Position numbers and translations under genes: made by a program
NCBI GenBank assembly: GCA_009760855.2
Contig: WPIO01000023.1
Span: 382,001-446,000 of the forward strand
Reading direction: 5' to 3'
Length of the DNA stretch: 64,000 nt
Origin: Cristatella mucedo
Taxonomy: Eukaryota; Bryozoa; Phylactolaemata; Cristatellidae
Part shown: positions 11,171-24,200 of the stretch, in pieces
Layout: every line of letters starts with the position of its first letter
Position numbering within the stretch: the stretch's first letter is position 1
Notes under the pieces: generated by a model
What the model was told of the DNA's origin: nothing
The model's input: only the letters and a program-made list of their open reading frames with translations
Databases searched by the model: none

Positions 11171-14100
11171 ATTTGTGTAGCACTCTCAGAGAACTAAATC
11201 TCTTTCTACACACTTTACATATGCTGTAAAGGAATAGGGGTATGCTTTCTCTGGCTGAGAGGACACGGGTGGTGGATAGGCTGCCAGTCACATTTTTTTA
11301 CTCACGATCTGCTAGTAATAATAATAAAAATAATGCATTTTTTTAGTGCCTGTAGAGAACTTAATCTCTTTCTAGGCACTTTACATGTGCTGTAAAGAGC
11401 ATAGTACCTAGATGGTATGCAGAAGCCATACATGAGGCGTGGTAGCCCACTTTGAGGGATAGGCTTTCCGATTTCTGAGTAACACTAGGCTTGATGTTGC
11501 CATGGTAGCAGCAGTGGTGATAGCACCAGCAGCAGTGGTGGCCGCGGTAGCTATTGGAACAGCAGTAGTGCATGGCAGCAATAGCTCGAAGTAGCCACAC
11601 TTGATGACCGAGGTCTTGGGCTCGAGCCCTGTGGCATATGCACAGCACCTGAATAGAGTTCTCATAGGGCATAGGGATTAAATTCTCTTAGGGCACTGTG
11701 CAATGAATTATATATTTATTTGTCTAGAGGCTAGAGCACTTACGGTTGAGCTGTGATTAATGGTAGCTTGTAGCATCACCACCGACAGCCCAATGATCAA
11801 GGCTAGGCGAAACCAGCCTTTTGGGACAGATCATTGCACGGGCATGTAAAAGTAATGAAAATCCGATCCGGTAAGAGATGCAAAGGGCAGGCAAACTGCT
11901 CTGATCTGGGTTAAGCAGTGAGCGAAGCCTGATCGAACACCACGTGATCCGAGGGCAAAGCCAATAGGGCTGCACCGCCGAAGGAAGCAAACGACATCGG
12001 GCGATCGCAGCTGTAGTTTCGAAGTTTATACCAGGCAGCGAACACTAATTGATGCTCTCAATATGTAACAGGCGATGGGGAGCACGAGGTTGGGGATGCT
12101 TCGCATAGCTTACTTAGCATGCATGGAAAAAATGGAGCCTAGATCGACTCCCGTTAGCCGCCCCGCGAAAGATTGTAGCAGCAGCACATGTCCCACGGGG
12201 AATCGCAGCACCGAACAGAAGAAGTCTGCAGCACGTGTCACGGCGAGCAGTTCCCCTGTCTGTGGTCATGAATCATTCCAAAATAGTTTAGACTATGACC
12301 CTTAAATAATAAAGAAACAACGAAGTGCAGGACCGAAGCGACACTTCCGCTCGGATGATGCATCGATGAGAGACCGCCACCAATGAGAAGCCTCTGCGGC
12401 GGAGTGCCGATCCTCTCGAATCGATGGAGGCCGTGTGCCAGCACCGGTCACGCCGACCGTGAGCGTGAGGCCGCAGTGCAGCCCGACAGCCACGTAAGCG
12501 AGCTTGACACAGGAAACGATCCCCCACACCGAAGTGACAATTTTTTCTTCAATACTAGCAGCCAGCTGCAGCGATCGCGACACGAGAGGCATCCAGGGCA
12601 CCAGCTCGAGATTCGAGATGGCCGCACGATGACACCTGGTCGACAGAAGCTGCTGCAACAGCTGGCCTGCAATGGCGGCCGCTGTTCCCGGCCACCGCAG
12701 CACAGGTATGGTGGCAGCGCTAGACCGCGGGCAGCCTGGCCTTGCTGGGGCAGACCTAGCAGACGATGACGGCCGAAAACAAGGAAGTGAGGACAGGAGA
12801 AGCTGCACTGCAGCTATGACAGAGCCACGACCGCTCGTAGCTCGTGGCGGTCAAGCGGCAAGCTCGACCGAAAGAGCAGCATTTCTGCCAGGACCAAGTG
12901 TAATAAACATGATAGGCTTTTAATTGTGATGGACGAATAGTCCTAGCAAACCTTGTTGACTAGATCACTCACTGCTCAATAGTGCACCAAATTCGAAGTG
13001 AACAGAAGTCTGCTCCCACTAGGTGTCCCCTATCCCTTTACATTTTTTCTTGTCAATTTACGATTGACTGGTTTCCTTCATTTGCCCCGGGTCGAAAGGT
13101 AAGCTGGTAAACTGTAGATCGACACTACGATTGCTTGTGAACGGTGTGCACAACTTAAGTGTCACTTCGTATCTGGAGGTAATGGGTTGTTGGTAGTGTG
13201 AACGTTCTCCAAGATGTAGTATTCTGTCTTGAACTGGAATGTGTCTGACAAGTGTTCAAACGTTTGCCGTGTAAATCAGCTTGGATTACGATGGGAAGAA
13301 AAAGCCAGGTCACAGGTCGACGTTCTCCGTCGATTTGCTCCATTTCTGTGCTATTAGATACAATGTGCACTTGTAAGACTGTTCTTATCTACTCACTGCC
13401 CTGCTTAGTAATGCTGCTTGTTTCGTGTGACCTACACTACTGACCAAATTAATGAAGAGGTTTGTTCATGCCTCAGGTAAACCTCCCTACAGCTTACTCG
13501 ATGTCGTTAGGGCCATTTGTTGGTTTACCTGCCCAGAATGAAAAACGCATTGCTGCTCTTAGGTTATGTAGGTCTCCTTTAGTGACTACTTAGGGTTTAG
13601 TTGGCAAGAATACCGCACTAGGAAAGTTTAAGTTCAATCACCCGAATTGCAAATTAGAAAATATACTTGCTATCAAAGAATATGTGGTATGGATGAGCGA
13701 TTAATGTCCTTTGGGTCACTCTTGGCTGTTTTAAATGTGCACAACTCGATTTAGCCAGGTGTCATGTTGTTTGCTGCTGGTAAGAGTAGCATCAAGCAGC
13801 ATTCTCTTGTGTGGATGACAGCATACATCGAACGTCCAGTGAATAAGTTAGTTTTTAAAGAGCTTGTTTAGCTGTTTATTGTGAGCACTATCACGTTGTT
13901 ACATTTTGAGCTCGATGAACTACGATAGGTCAGTATTCCTGCTTTGTCTAAATAGTGTGAAAAGGTGAAAAGATTATGATAGTGAAGATAACTATGCAAT
14001 CAGAAAAGGAAAACTCCACTCCATGGACATCTCGATTTGAAGAATTCACATCTCTTTATAGGTTAAGTGAGAAACCGCATACCATGTTAGGCTGTCAAGA

Positions 14101-17100
14101 ACAGATCGTCAGCTCCTTTTATTTTTTATTTAGGTAAGGCGGTTGCTTTCACGACCTCGGTCCCGAGGTCGTGGGTTCGATTCCTGCGGTGGGCGATCCT
14201 TTGTCGCCACTGCAAACGGTGGTGATAGCCATAAAGGCTCTTCTGTCGCTATACAAAAAGAGGCTGTTTAATCAGCTAGGATTTATTTATTTAAATTTCC
14301 TCAAAGTCCTGTGGAGGTTTATAAGAGTAGAACAATCTTGACCTGCTGCTGGCAAATATCAGAACTTGGGTTACTCAGATGAATGCTGTAGTGCCAGGCA
14401 AGCCTAAGAATCAATCCCGGGTTCTTAGTTAAAAGGTGTGGTAAGTTAACTACAGGTATATGAAGTGTAGCCACTATGCCCTCCATGCATACAGGAAGTC
14501 GTGGTTCTATGTTTGAAAACCAAGCTAGTTGAGCTGTCCAATCTATGAGTGATAAAGACTGAAATAGAAGCTCGTGACATATTAATATAGCTTACCTTTA
14601 AGAGTCATGAGAAAGATCCGAATGTTAACTAAAAGGTACGTTATTACCAGCCGTACTTTGAGAAAATAGAATGTTTGTCTTGCCATTGTTCTACTGCCTT
14701 GTGCTGCTGCACTTGAAATAAACAGCTAACTCAACAGCCTTATTTCTAACGGCAGAAGATGCACTATAAAGCGATCTCCACCTGCTTTCACCGGACTATA
14801 GTGAATTGCCTGCTGCTGGACACCAACCTCACTGTGAAGTGTGACTGGACTGCCAGCTTGTGGAATCACATTGAATCCTTTTCCTAAACTTGAGTGTCTT
14901 CTACATTCTCTGCATATGTAATAATAATTATAATAATAATAATACTGCACTTGATAAAGCGCCCACAGAGAACTTAATCTCTTTCTAGGCGCTTTGCATT
15001 TGCTGCAAAGGGAAATGCAATTGAATGGTAAGTAAAATCATGCTTGAATAACAAACAAAAAGAATAATATAGAAAGGGGTGACATGCACAGGGTCAGCAT
15101 GCAAATGTTGTTAGTGGCAGCATGCACAGTGTCAGCACGCATAAGCACATGAAGGACGAATCACAGGGACCCACTAAATGCTGTCCTAAATAGGTGTGTT
15201 TTTAAGTTCCTTTTAAATGTGGTCAGATCAGGGGATGTTCTGACGCAGGTCGGGAGGGAGTTCCACGCTTTGGGAGCATATGAACTAAATGCACCATATG
15301 CAGTATATGTAGTCCACCAGCTCCGAAAAAATTATGATTCTTGAACGGTAATTACACTTTTGTATGGTGTTCCAGACATAATTTGCTAACGAGTCCTCTG
15401 CAGGTCAGTGCCATGCCGATAGCCAGTGGCTTAGTCATAGCAAATGCCCCCCTCCTGTTTTGGGGCAATGACCCCTATTCTTGAGCCGTTTCCTCCGACC
15501 GTCACCAACGACGAAATTATGGGCTACTTACCCGATGAGTAGCTGCTGAAATCGTGTCAAATAAACATTATGATTGTACGCTATAATTTTTCATTACTTG
15601 TGGGCCTTGCCCCCTCCTTTATAAAAATCATGTGGATCTTCCCCCTACATAAAAATCTTACATGGGTGGTTCACCCAGATGAAAATCTGACTCCGCGTCT
15701 GCCCAGTGCAGTTCAGATCGGAACTGCGATTTTCATTGTAGCCCAAACGGTACTTGCACTAGTCCTGGGTATGTACTAATATCTTTATGTTGGAGCAGAT
15801 TTGGTATTTTCCCTTTACAGGCTTTTGGACTGTGCAGCTCACTTTGGATCTGTATAGGACCAATTGCAGTGTATCAGGGACTGGTTCCTACTGTGGTCTG
15901 GCTACTGTTTTAGTATTACCGTTCTTTAAATTGGTGATTTTGAGCCTGTATTGCTAGTGGGTGTCTTTTTGTGACTTGGAGGTAGGTCGCTGACCGCGAC
16001 CTGGTTTAGGCCATCGTGGGTGTCCCTGTGCTCTCCTTGCATTGGGTCAGGTGAGGTTAGCTGAATCCAGATCAGTTTGGCAAAGTGTTAGGACTGTTGA
16101 ACCAATACTGCCTGCTGTTACTTGGTTCCCATATGCCTGTTTGTCAGGAGTGGCTGATTAATATGTATGCAATTTTTTGAATTCATTTTGTAGGAACTGC
16201 TAGGTGACATGAAAAAATTCAGTGACATGGTCCTTGAGGTACTAGATATGGAATTTGTAGAAAATGGAGAATTTCTCATAAAATCTGACTTTGATGATGA
16301 GCTTAAAGGTAAGTTTCCCACACCAGAACTGCTTTTTCCTGCACGTCAGTTTATATAAGGCAACCATACTCGCCATTTTTTACTGGCACGTTTGTCTTTG
16401 TAATATAAAGCGCTTGTTTGAGCCTACGTGGTTTTGCTATGTAGCTGGTCAATCCGTTTCAGCCATGTCAGTGGAGCTTAGGAACATAGAGAAGAAAATG
16501 CAGAGTGAATTGAGGAAGGTATGTGCTAGCACAAGAGTTGCAATCAGTTCCTTTCTGTCAGTGCTGTGTGTAGTGACTGCGAGTGGCCGCTCTATGTAAA
16601 GACTCCCCCATCGGCCAAGAGTCTTGTTGGTGCTAAAACAAACACCACAGCTAATTCCTCTGTCGTTTGTGTTTCCTTTTCATAATTGTTTGTTAGTATT
16701 ATTAACTAAATATGTAACATGATCTGCTAACTTTTCACTGTCAGACAAAACTCTTTTAAGCATCTATCTTTCGATCCGCAGTCGATGTATTGGTAAGTTT
16801 CTCCACCGTCTGGCTTACTGAGAGTGTAGTGGCCGTCAGCTATGCCAATGTTGCTGCTGCCTGAATTCCAGCTCTCAGCCTGCCACTGGACACATCAATC
16901 AACTAGCAGGCTGAGCTGGCGGCAAGCGATTGTCAGCCTCAGCCCTACCTCGACAAGCTTGGGCAGTGTCTGGCTGATTCACGTGGTTACTTGCTCTGCT
17001 CTCTTTTCTCCCACTGCCCGGGCTTGACATACGCTCCTCTTTCCTCTCTCTTACTCTCGCTCTCTATACCACGTCGTTTGGCATTAAATCCTCTTTTATT

Positions 17101-18251
17101 CATCTGATGCGTTGAGTCCGAATCCGGCACCAAACAAGAGCCACCATACCACATCCACTTTGTCCGCATGCATTCTTGCACACATTCGTGTCATACGAAT
17201 GCAGTCACCTAACGAAGGATAAGGCTTGGGCACACGAGTGGCATTAAATTTGTTTTACTTAAGTCCGGTAGCTAAAAAAAAGGTGAAGAGTGTTGCTTCC
17301 AAAGCTTAACTTTGTTTCGATACCCCTTTGGGTGGGGTTAGTGTTATGTCAGTACGGCTGCTGTTACACTAATATTTTATTTTTTTTATTTTTGAGAAAA
17401 GCCCTGTACAGAGGTCAAATATTTTGGGTCTTTATCACCCTGCAGGCATTGCAATGCTGCAATTTCTTGCTGTTTGCCAGTAGATATATAGCAAATGTAC
17501 AACTGTTTTGTATGAGGTGGAGCCATGGTTATGCAGCTCCTTTTTGGACATGGGTGTGCTGCTTATGGTGTAAAGGGTCCCCTGTTTCAATGCAGCCTTT
17601 TACAAATTATAATTATAAAAATGATAGTAAAACATCTGTTTAGCAACCCGAGATAGCTAGATCTTCCTAGCCGCTTTACGTAAGCTGTAAAGGAAGCATG
17701 TTGACTGTTTAGTGATAACATGCTCAAATTGAGTGGCACAGAGGACAAGTCACTCCAATAGAGTAGAGACTCAGGAACAGGTGGCTATTAAGTTTTTAAA
17801 TATCAACAAGACGGGGGGGGGGCCTGGCATCATATAGTCGATAGTGGTTTCCAGGATTTTGGAGCATAGGAACTCACAGTGCTATTTATGCGATCTACTC
17901 TACAGGGCATTTTTTTATTTATCTATTTCATCCACAGAGAAATGTTTGAACATGCTGCATAACTGTTGTAGCGTGCCATTGGGTTTTAGTGGAGCTACTC
18001 CACAGCCAAGTATGTAAGAGTGTCGTTTGTACTAGTTTAGATGTACATGGAGTGCTTTGTTTAGGCTAAGTTGCATCTTGGGTATTAGCGAGTGAGCACC
18101 TTGATTTTTTTTTATTTCGTGTTATTTCATCTTACTGTGTTATTTTATTACATCGTTGTTTTTCACCGTGCTGCATTCAGTGACATCTGCTTTTTGGGAA
18201 TGGTGGCTTGGCCATTTCGGCCTTGGTAATATTAAGCCGAGTGTTGCCTTG

Positions 18252-18287
<36 letters not shown>

Positions 18288-21200
18288 CCTTTTTTCTTAG
18301 GCTGCTGCGGAGCTCGGCATTGAAGCTAGCAAAATTAAAATGGACAGCAATGCTCAGTACGGAAATTTTTTCCGAATTGGGAGGAAGGTAGGCAGCATTC
18401 TATAATATATGACATGCTCTTAGCAACTCGCTTTGCTATGGCGGTTTGTGTCACTGTTTGGCTTGTCCGTGTTTTTTGTAAGGTGGCCACTTCTATTATT
18501 TTTTTTAGAGGCTACGTCAAAATGTTTTTCGTTTTTTAACGTCTGCAAGTTATGGCTGTACAGCTATGCCGTGCGGCTATTTGGCTATGCAATGCTGTTG
18601 TACATTTTTATTGCTCTCGCAAGAACTTCTAGTGCACCCAGTTGGAAGTGTAATCGCAGCTTAACATGGTCGATAATGCACAGGAAACCAGAGTTCACGG
18701 GGTCATAGATAATAGTGGAAATAGCTTTTGAAATTGAAAATGTATGGCCGGGATTTTAAGTTCAATGGTCAGCATACAAGCAGTGTTTAGTATTGCTAAA
18801 ATAAAGATGACTTTTGCACCTTCCTATATCCTTATGTCCATGCATATTCATGCACAACGGAATTGGCTTATTTTCCAAACTACTGCTCCTAGCACCCAGA
18901 ACGTACTGTATTTGCTCAGCAATGGAAATTGTCCCTGCATTACATGGCTACCGTCGAGCATAGCTCTAAGAGCACAATAATAGCAGATGCTCAGCTGTGA
19001 GCACTGACCAATGAGCTGGGAGCTCTGATCAATCAGCTGTGAGCTCAGAGCTTGAGTTCGAGGTCAGCTGTGAACTCTGGGCAGTGAGCAGTAGCTTAGC
19101 TGCAAGCACCACTCATAGCTGTGAGCTCAGACCAATGAGTGAAAGCTTAGCTAGGCCGGTGCTTTGCTTACCCCTGACTGTAAAGCTACGACCGCACCGG
19201 CGTTTTCAGTTACATCCGAATGAGCTCATTCAAAACGAGAAGCAGATTAGCTTGTCGTCACAAGTTTTCTCAGCAAACACTACTGCACGTATGCACAAAC
19301 ACAAGTTTCGTCACGGCAGCTTGCACTATTTTTGAAGTTGACCAATTTAACCTTAAAATAACATGCATATATAGTTTAGGAATATGGTCATAGAGCACAT
19401 GACCTTGCATATTTTAGGGCGCAAGAGGGTATATGGGGATTCCTATGATGTATCAGTCCCCCGGTCAAGCGGCCGACCGTTTGGACCGCAGTTTAGAGCT
19501 GCTGCACTATTCTTCTGACGACGGAGCACTGCAGGTTCGATAATGGCATGCTGCTAGCACTTCTCCAACAAGGAATTAGCGTGAGAAATATTTTTGTCTT
19601 CTAAGTTCGTGCAATCTATGTAGCACTTAACCTGGCATTATGTGCCATGAGGGGATCATGTCAGCGCCTAAACAAAATGCCTCAGTCTGAGGACCTTTCC
19701 TGTGCTCTACATAGGACGCCTCGCTTGTTGTCACTCTCACATGAAATGGAAGCCACTACAAGGACAGCAGTTAGCCTGCAAATAGTGAGCAGTCGACTTG
19801 CTTACACGAGCTTCTTTCTTTCGGGAATTGGAAGGAGACCTTGTGGCTGAGTAAAACCGCACCAAGGGGCTGAAAGAGTCTGGTCGGGGTCATGCCCACC
19901 GGATGGTTAATGACTACTGCTCGGTCCATTTGAATGACGAAAGCAAATTTCAGTTATTTGTAAATGAAAAGCTGCCTCTACCGCAGCAGAAAAGAGGTGA
20001 GGAATACAGCAAAGATTGCCTGCGGTAATATGATAAACACGGCAGTGACGGAATCGTTGTTCGTGGGCTTCTTTTCCTTGCGCTGGCTTCGGGCAGCTGC
20101 ATCTTCTCCGTGCAAATATGGACCAAAATGTGTACCCTGGTGTACTTCAGAACTTGGAAATTCTGTTCATACATCGGCAGAATAATGGCTCAAAGTATAC
20201 TGGGTGGGTCAGGTGTCAAAGTGGTCAGACAACGGTTTTATGTCGTCGTTATATTACCATCATGGATTGGCCCAGTCAGTCGCTGTATTGAACCCGCATT
20301 GAGCATCTAATTGCTGACTTAGACAGCGACCGAAAAGCTATCCGAACTGCCTTCGAATGGCAGAGATCCTTTCGAGAAGCTATGAATCCTTTGGAGGGGG
20401 CACCGCACGACACAGTTAAGAAGCGAATGGTTCAATACCCAGTGAGAAGCAGGCGGTCACCTAGAACAAAGGTGGTCAGACTACTTACCTACGAAGATGT
20501 TCGGCATTGCTGTTTTTATGCTTCTGGGAGTTTAATAAAAAAAAAAAATACAAACTTGTAGGCAGGTAGGCATAAGTGGTAGGCAAGAGCGCTTTTCGCC
20601 CAGCCTGAGAGACACAGACAGAAAAAGAGTGAGAGAGAGATGAGGAAGAGAGGGAGCAGTGGGGAGGGAGGGCAAGGGACCTTTAGCCTGAAAGTCCCAA
20701 GGCAGATTCCGGTGGCCATATTTTGCTGGGGGAGGGTACATGTAAATACCCATGGGTATGAGTGTGCTTGCATTTAGCTCAATGCTTATTGCCAAATAAT
20801 AATAGTAATGAAAAGGCATTTTTTATAGTGCCCCCAGAGAACTCAATCTCTTTCTAGGCACTTGATATTGTTGTAAAGGAAGCCCAATCGAATAATGAGT
20901 GGTTGCTCAATGAACAAGCATAATATGGTTAGAGGTGACATGCACAGGGTCAGCATGCAAATATGGCTAGTGGCAGCATGCACAGTGTCAGCAAGAATAA
21001 CCACACAAAGAGCAAATCACATGGACCCACTAAATGATGTTGTAAATAAATGCATCTTTAGTTTCTGTTGAAATTTGGTCAAGTCAGGGGATGTGGTGAA
21101 GCAAGTCGGGAGTGAGTTCCAGGCTTTGGGAATATACCAACTAAAGGCACCATCTCCAAAGTATTTGAGGTTCGTATGAGGTATAGGTAAGCTATTAGAT

Positions 21201-24200
21201 TCCGAAAATCAGGTGGTGCGATGCTTAGCCTGGTGGGGAGTAGATCTAATAGGTAGGCTGGAGCCAAATAATGAAGGGACCTAAAAGTTAGTGACAGAAC
21301 CTTGAAGTCATGGTTTAATTTAAGTTAGAGGGTAGCTGCTTCAGCTGTCCCATTTATTTATCGGCAGGAAAGTCTTAACAGCTATCACCACCACTTGCAG
21401 TTGGAAACTACAGGGATACTTGCTAAAGAAACTCCCAACCTTGGTCTTCAAGAGCAAGCCTCATAATTATGGGCTAGGGCACCGTTTTTCCGATTGTTAA
21501 ATTGAAGCACGACGTAATATTATACAATGTACTGTATATGATATTTTGCTAGCTCAGAAGAGCTTAAGGATATTTTAGCTATCTATTCATACTCCTGTAG
21601 AACATTTTTAAATGAGGTACTAAAGATTTATGAGTGATAACTGACACAATCCAAGCACCACATTCGCCATAAACTGGGCCTATGATGATGAAGCAGGCAT
21701 TGGATGGTGCCTTCTTAGTTCTTTGCCATAATAACATTTGATATAGTGCCCTCAGAGAACCCAAACTTTTATTTAGGCCATTTACATCCGTCGTGTGAAT
21801 CACTGAAGCGGTATATCAGAGCAAGCAGGCTGCCTTGCTTGACTGGTCGTGCCTCTGGATCGGCAATTGGAGATGCAATGGTTTTTCGGCCTTTCTTTAC
21901 ACTGAGCAGGTCCGCAACTCCATGTTGAATTTGCACCGAATATGTCGCACTGACCCCGACATCTCCCTACGTAAGCCTTTGCTTGCTCGGAGAAGTGTGC
22001 CCCTTAGCTTGAGCGGTCATAGTGACCTAGGGACCCCTGGTAATGAGGACCCATCTGTCTGGGGCTCGCTTTCCGGTGGCCGAAAGGTGGCTGAATTTTA
22101 CTGGTGATGCACCAAGCGCAACATTCAAGAGTCACGTGCTGGCAGAACCAGAAATGGAGACCATCGCCAAACTCGAAAACGTGAATCGATGTGGAACGAA
22201 GCTACGTTGTCTTGCAGCCGGTAAATAATTTAACCCTCGTACCATGCCAGCCTGACAGTTCCTTCTATATTTAGCTTTTCCTCCACATTAATAACTTAGT
22301 CGATCGCAGCGTCGGGGCCAGCTGGAAGCGTGCTAGCTGATGTACACTTCGATCGCAGCATCTATCTTATTTCTGATGGGAGCCGACCTGGCCACAGCAA
22401 GCCTTTCTGAAGAGATTTGCAAGACAGCTTGCAGCTCTCCGACGAGCCGTCTTACCACGAACTTAGTTTTTACCTTCAAGGTTAAGGTTTGGCCCCATCT
22501 TGGTATAGTACTGGGTACACACTTCTGGTTATCATAGCACTAGAGAGAAAGAACCACTCATCGTCCTTAGAAGTTAAACTCACAACCTCTGTCAGCTCAG
22601 ACCTTGGAATTCACTTGTTCAGACAGACGATGTACTCCCATCACACTCTGAGGACGAATATGTTCCGTCGTCAAGTGCAGAGGTGATTCACTCAGTTTGC
22701 GTAGTCCTCTCTGCCAGCTCCAGCGCTAGCTGGCACTCTGCTGCCGTCCACGTGCTTTCGCACAGATTGCTGCTGGCTCTTAGCAGCTCTCACCAGCGGG
22801 GCGATCTTTCAATCAGCTGTGTCTATAGGACGACAACCTTTTGCGTGGCAACCGAAGCTTCCAAGTTGTCGACACGAAGAAGGATGGTGTGCGATTCACG
22901 AATGCTGCCTTGCGGCAGCTCAGCGATGACTACTGCAGCACGAAGGATTCGTACGTGGAGCATCAGAAAAACGTCGTCGTAGAGATCATGAAGATTGCCG
23001 GTGCGTTCAGTTTGCCCTGGCGTGGGCACGCCTTCGCTCACACAGCTGGCCGGTGTGCCCATGTCAAACGTCTGACGGTGATCTTCGATTTTTGTCACCT
23101 CGTCTGCTTTGCAGGTGGCTACGTCGAGCCAGTCTACAAGCTGGGAGAGCTGATCGGCCTGCTGGATGCATTCGTTGGTCTCGCTCACGCTGCCACGTGC
23201 TCACCGATGCCGTACGTCAGACCCAAGCTGCTGCCAGCAGGTATTTGCCCTGGCGACAAGGAAGGGGACTAGTTGTTGCACCTCTCGCCTCGCCGCCACT
23301 TCTGCAGCCGCGGCTGCAGCAGCTGCGCCGTCAGTCTGTGTCGTTCGCTGTCATCGCTTGATGGATTAGGCAGTCGTGTCAGGATTCTCTTCTAAGTAAT
23401 GTAATGTAATGTATCTCCTTCTGTATGTAACTCCACAAAGTCATAAAGACTATGTGGGTGTTACGCAGGAGTTTTGTGTAGCGCACTCATAGCCCCTGGG
23501 TATGTATTTGCCGTGTCGTTGCAGGCAGTGGAATTCTAAAGCTGTACGACGTTAGGCATCCCTGTGTCGAGTGCCAGGACTGTGTCACCTATATCCCTAA
23601 CGATGCTGAGTTCGACAGCGAGCGGGCGCTCTTTCACTTGATTACCGGCCCTAACATGGGTGGCAAGTCAACCTACATTCGGTCGGTAAGTGGATTAGTT
23701 CAGAGTGGTAAGCACAGCGAAGCAGTTGGGAGTTTCCGATCCACACATGTGCCTGACTGTAGCCGTGTGAGTGTTGCTGTAGCAGGTACGACGGCCGATG
23801 TAGGTCGGCGTCGCCGTGCTGATGGCACAGATCGGGAGCTATGTCCCGTGTCGCGAAGCAGAGATCAGCATCGTGGACTCCATTCTCGTTCGTGTTGGTG
23901 CCTCTGACTGTCAAGCTAAAGGTATATCGACTTTTATGCAGGAAATGCTGGAGTCGTCATCCATATTAAAAGTAAGCCAGCGATGATGTGACTGTTCATT
24001 TCTCAACCGTCTGTGAACTATGTCGTGTGTTATGGCGCGATGGCGAGTAGTGTACACCCTTATCGGGCGAGCACGCACACCGCAGCTTCTGCTTGTCCGT
24101 GCAAAGGACGTGCCACCAGTTGGGCAGCAACCGGATATACTTGTCTGTTTGCAATGATTTTATGGATTACTTGATAGGCTTTTTTCCCTGAACCTACTCT

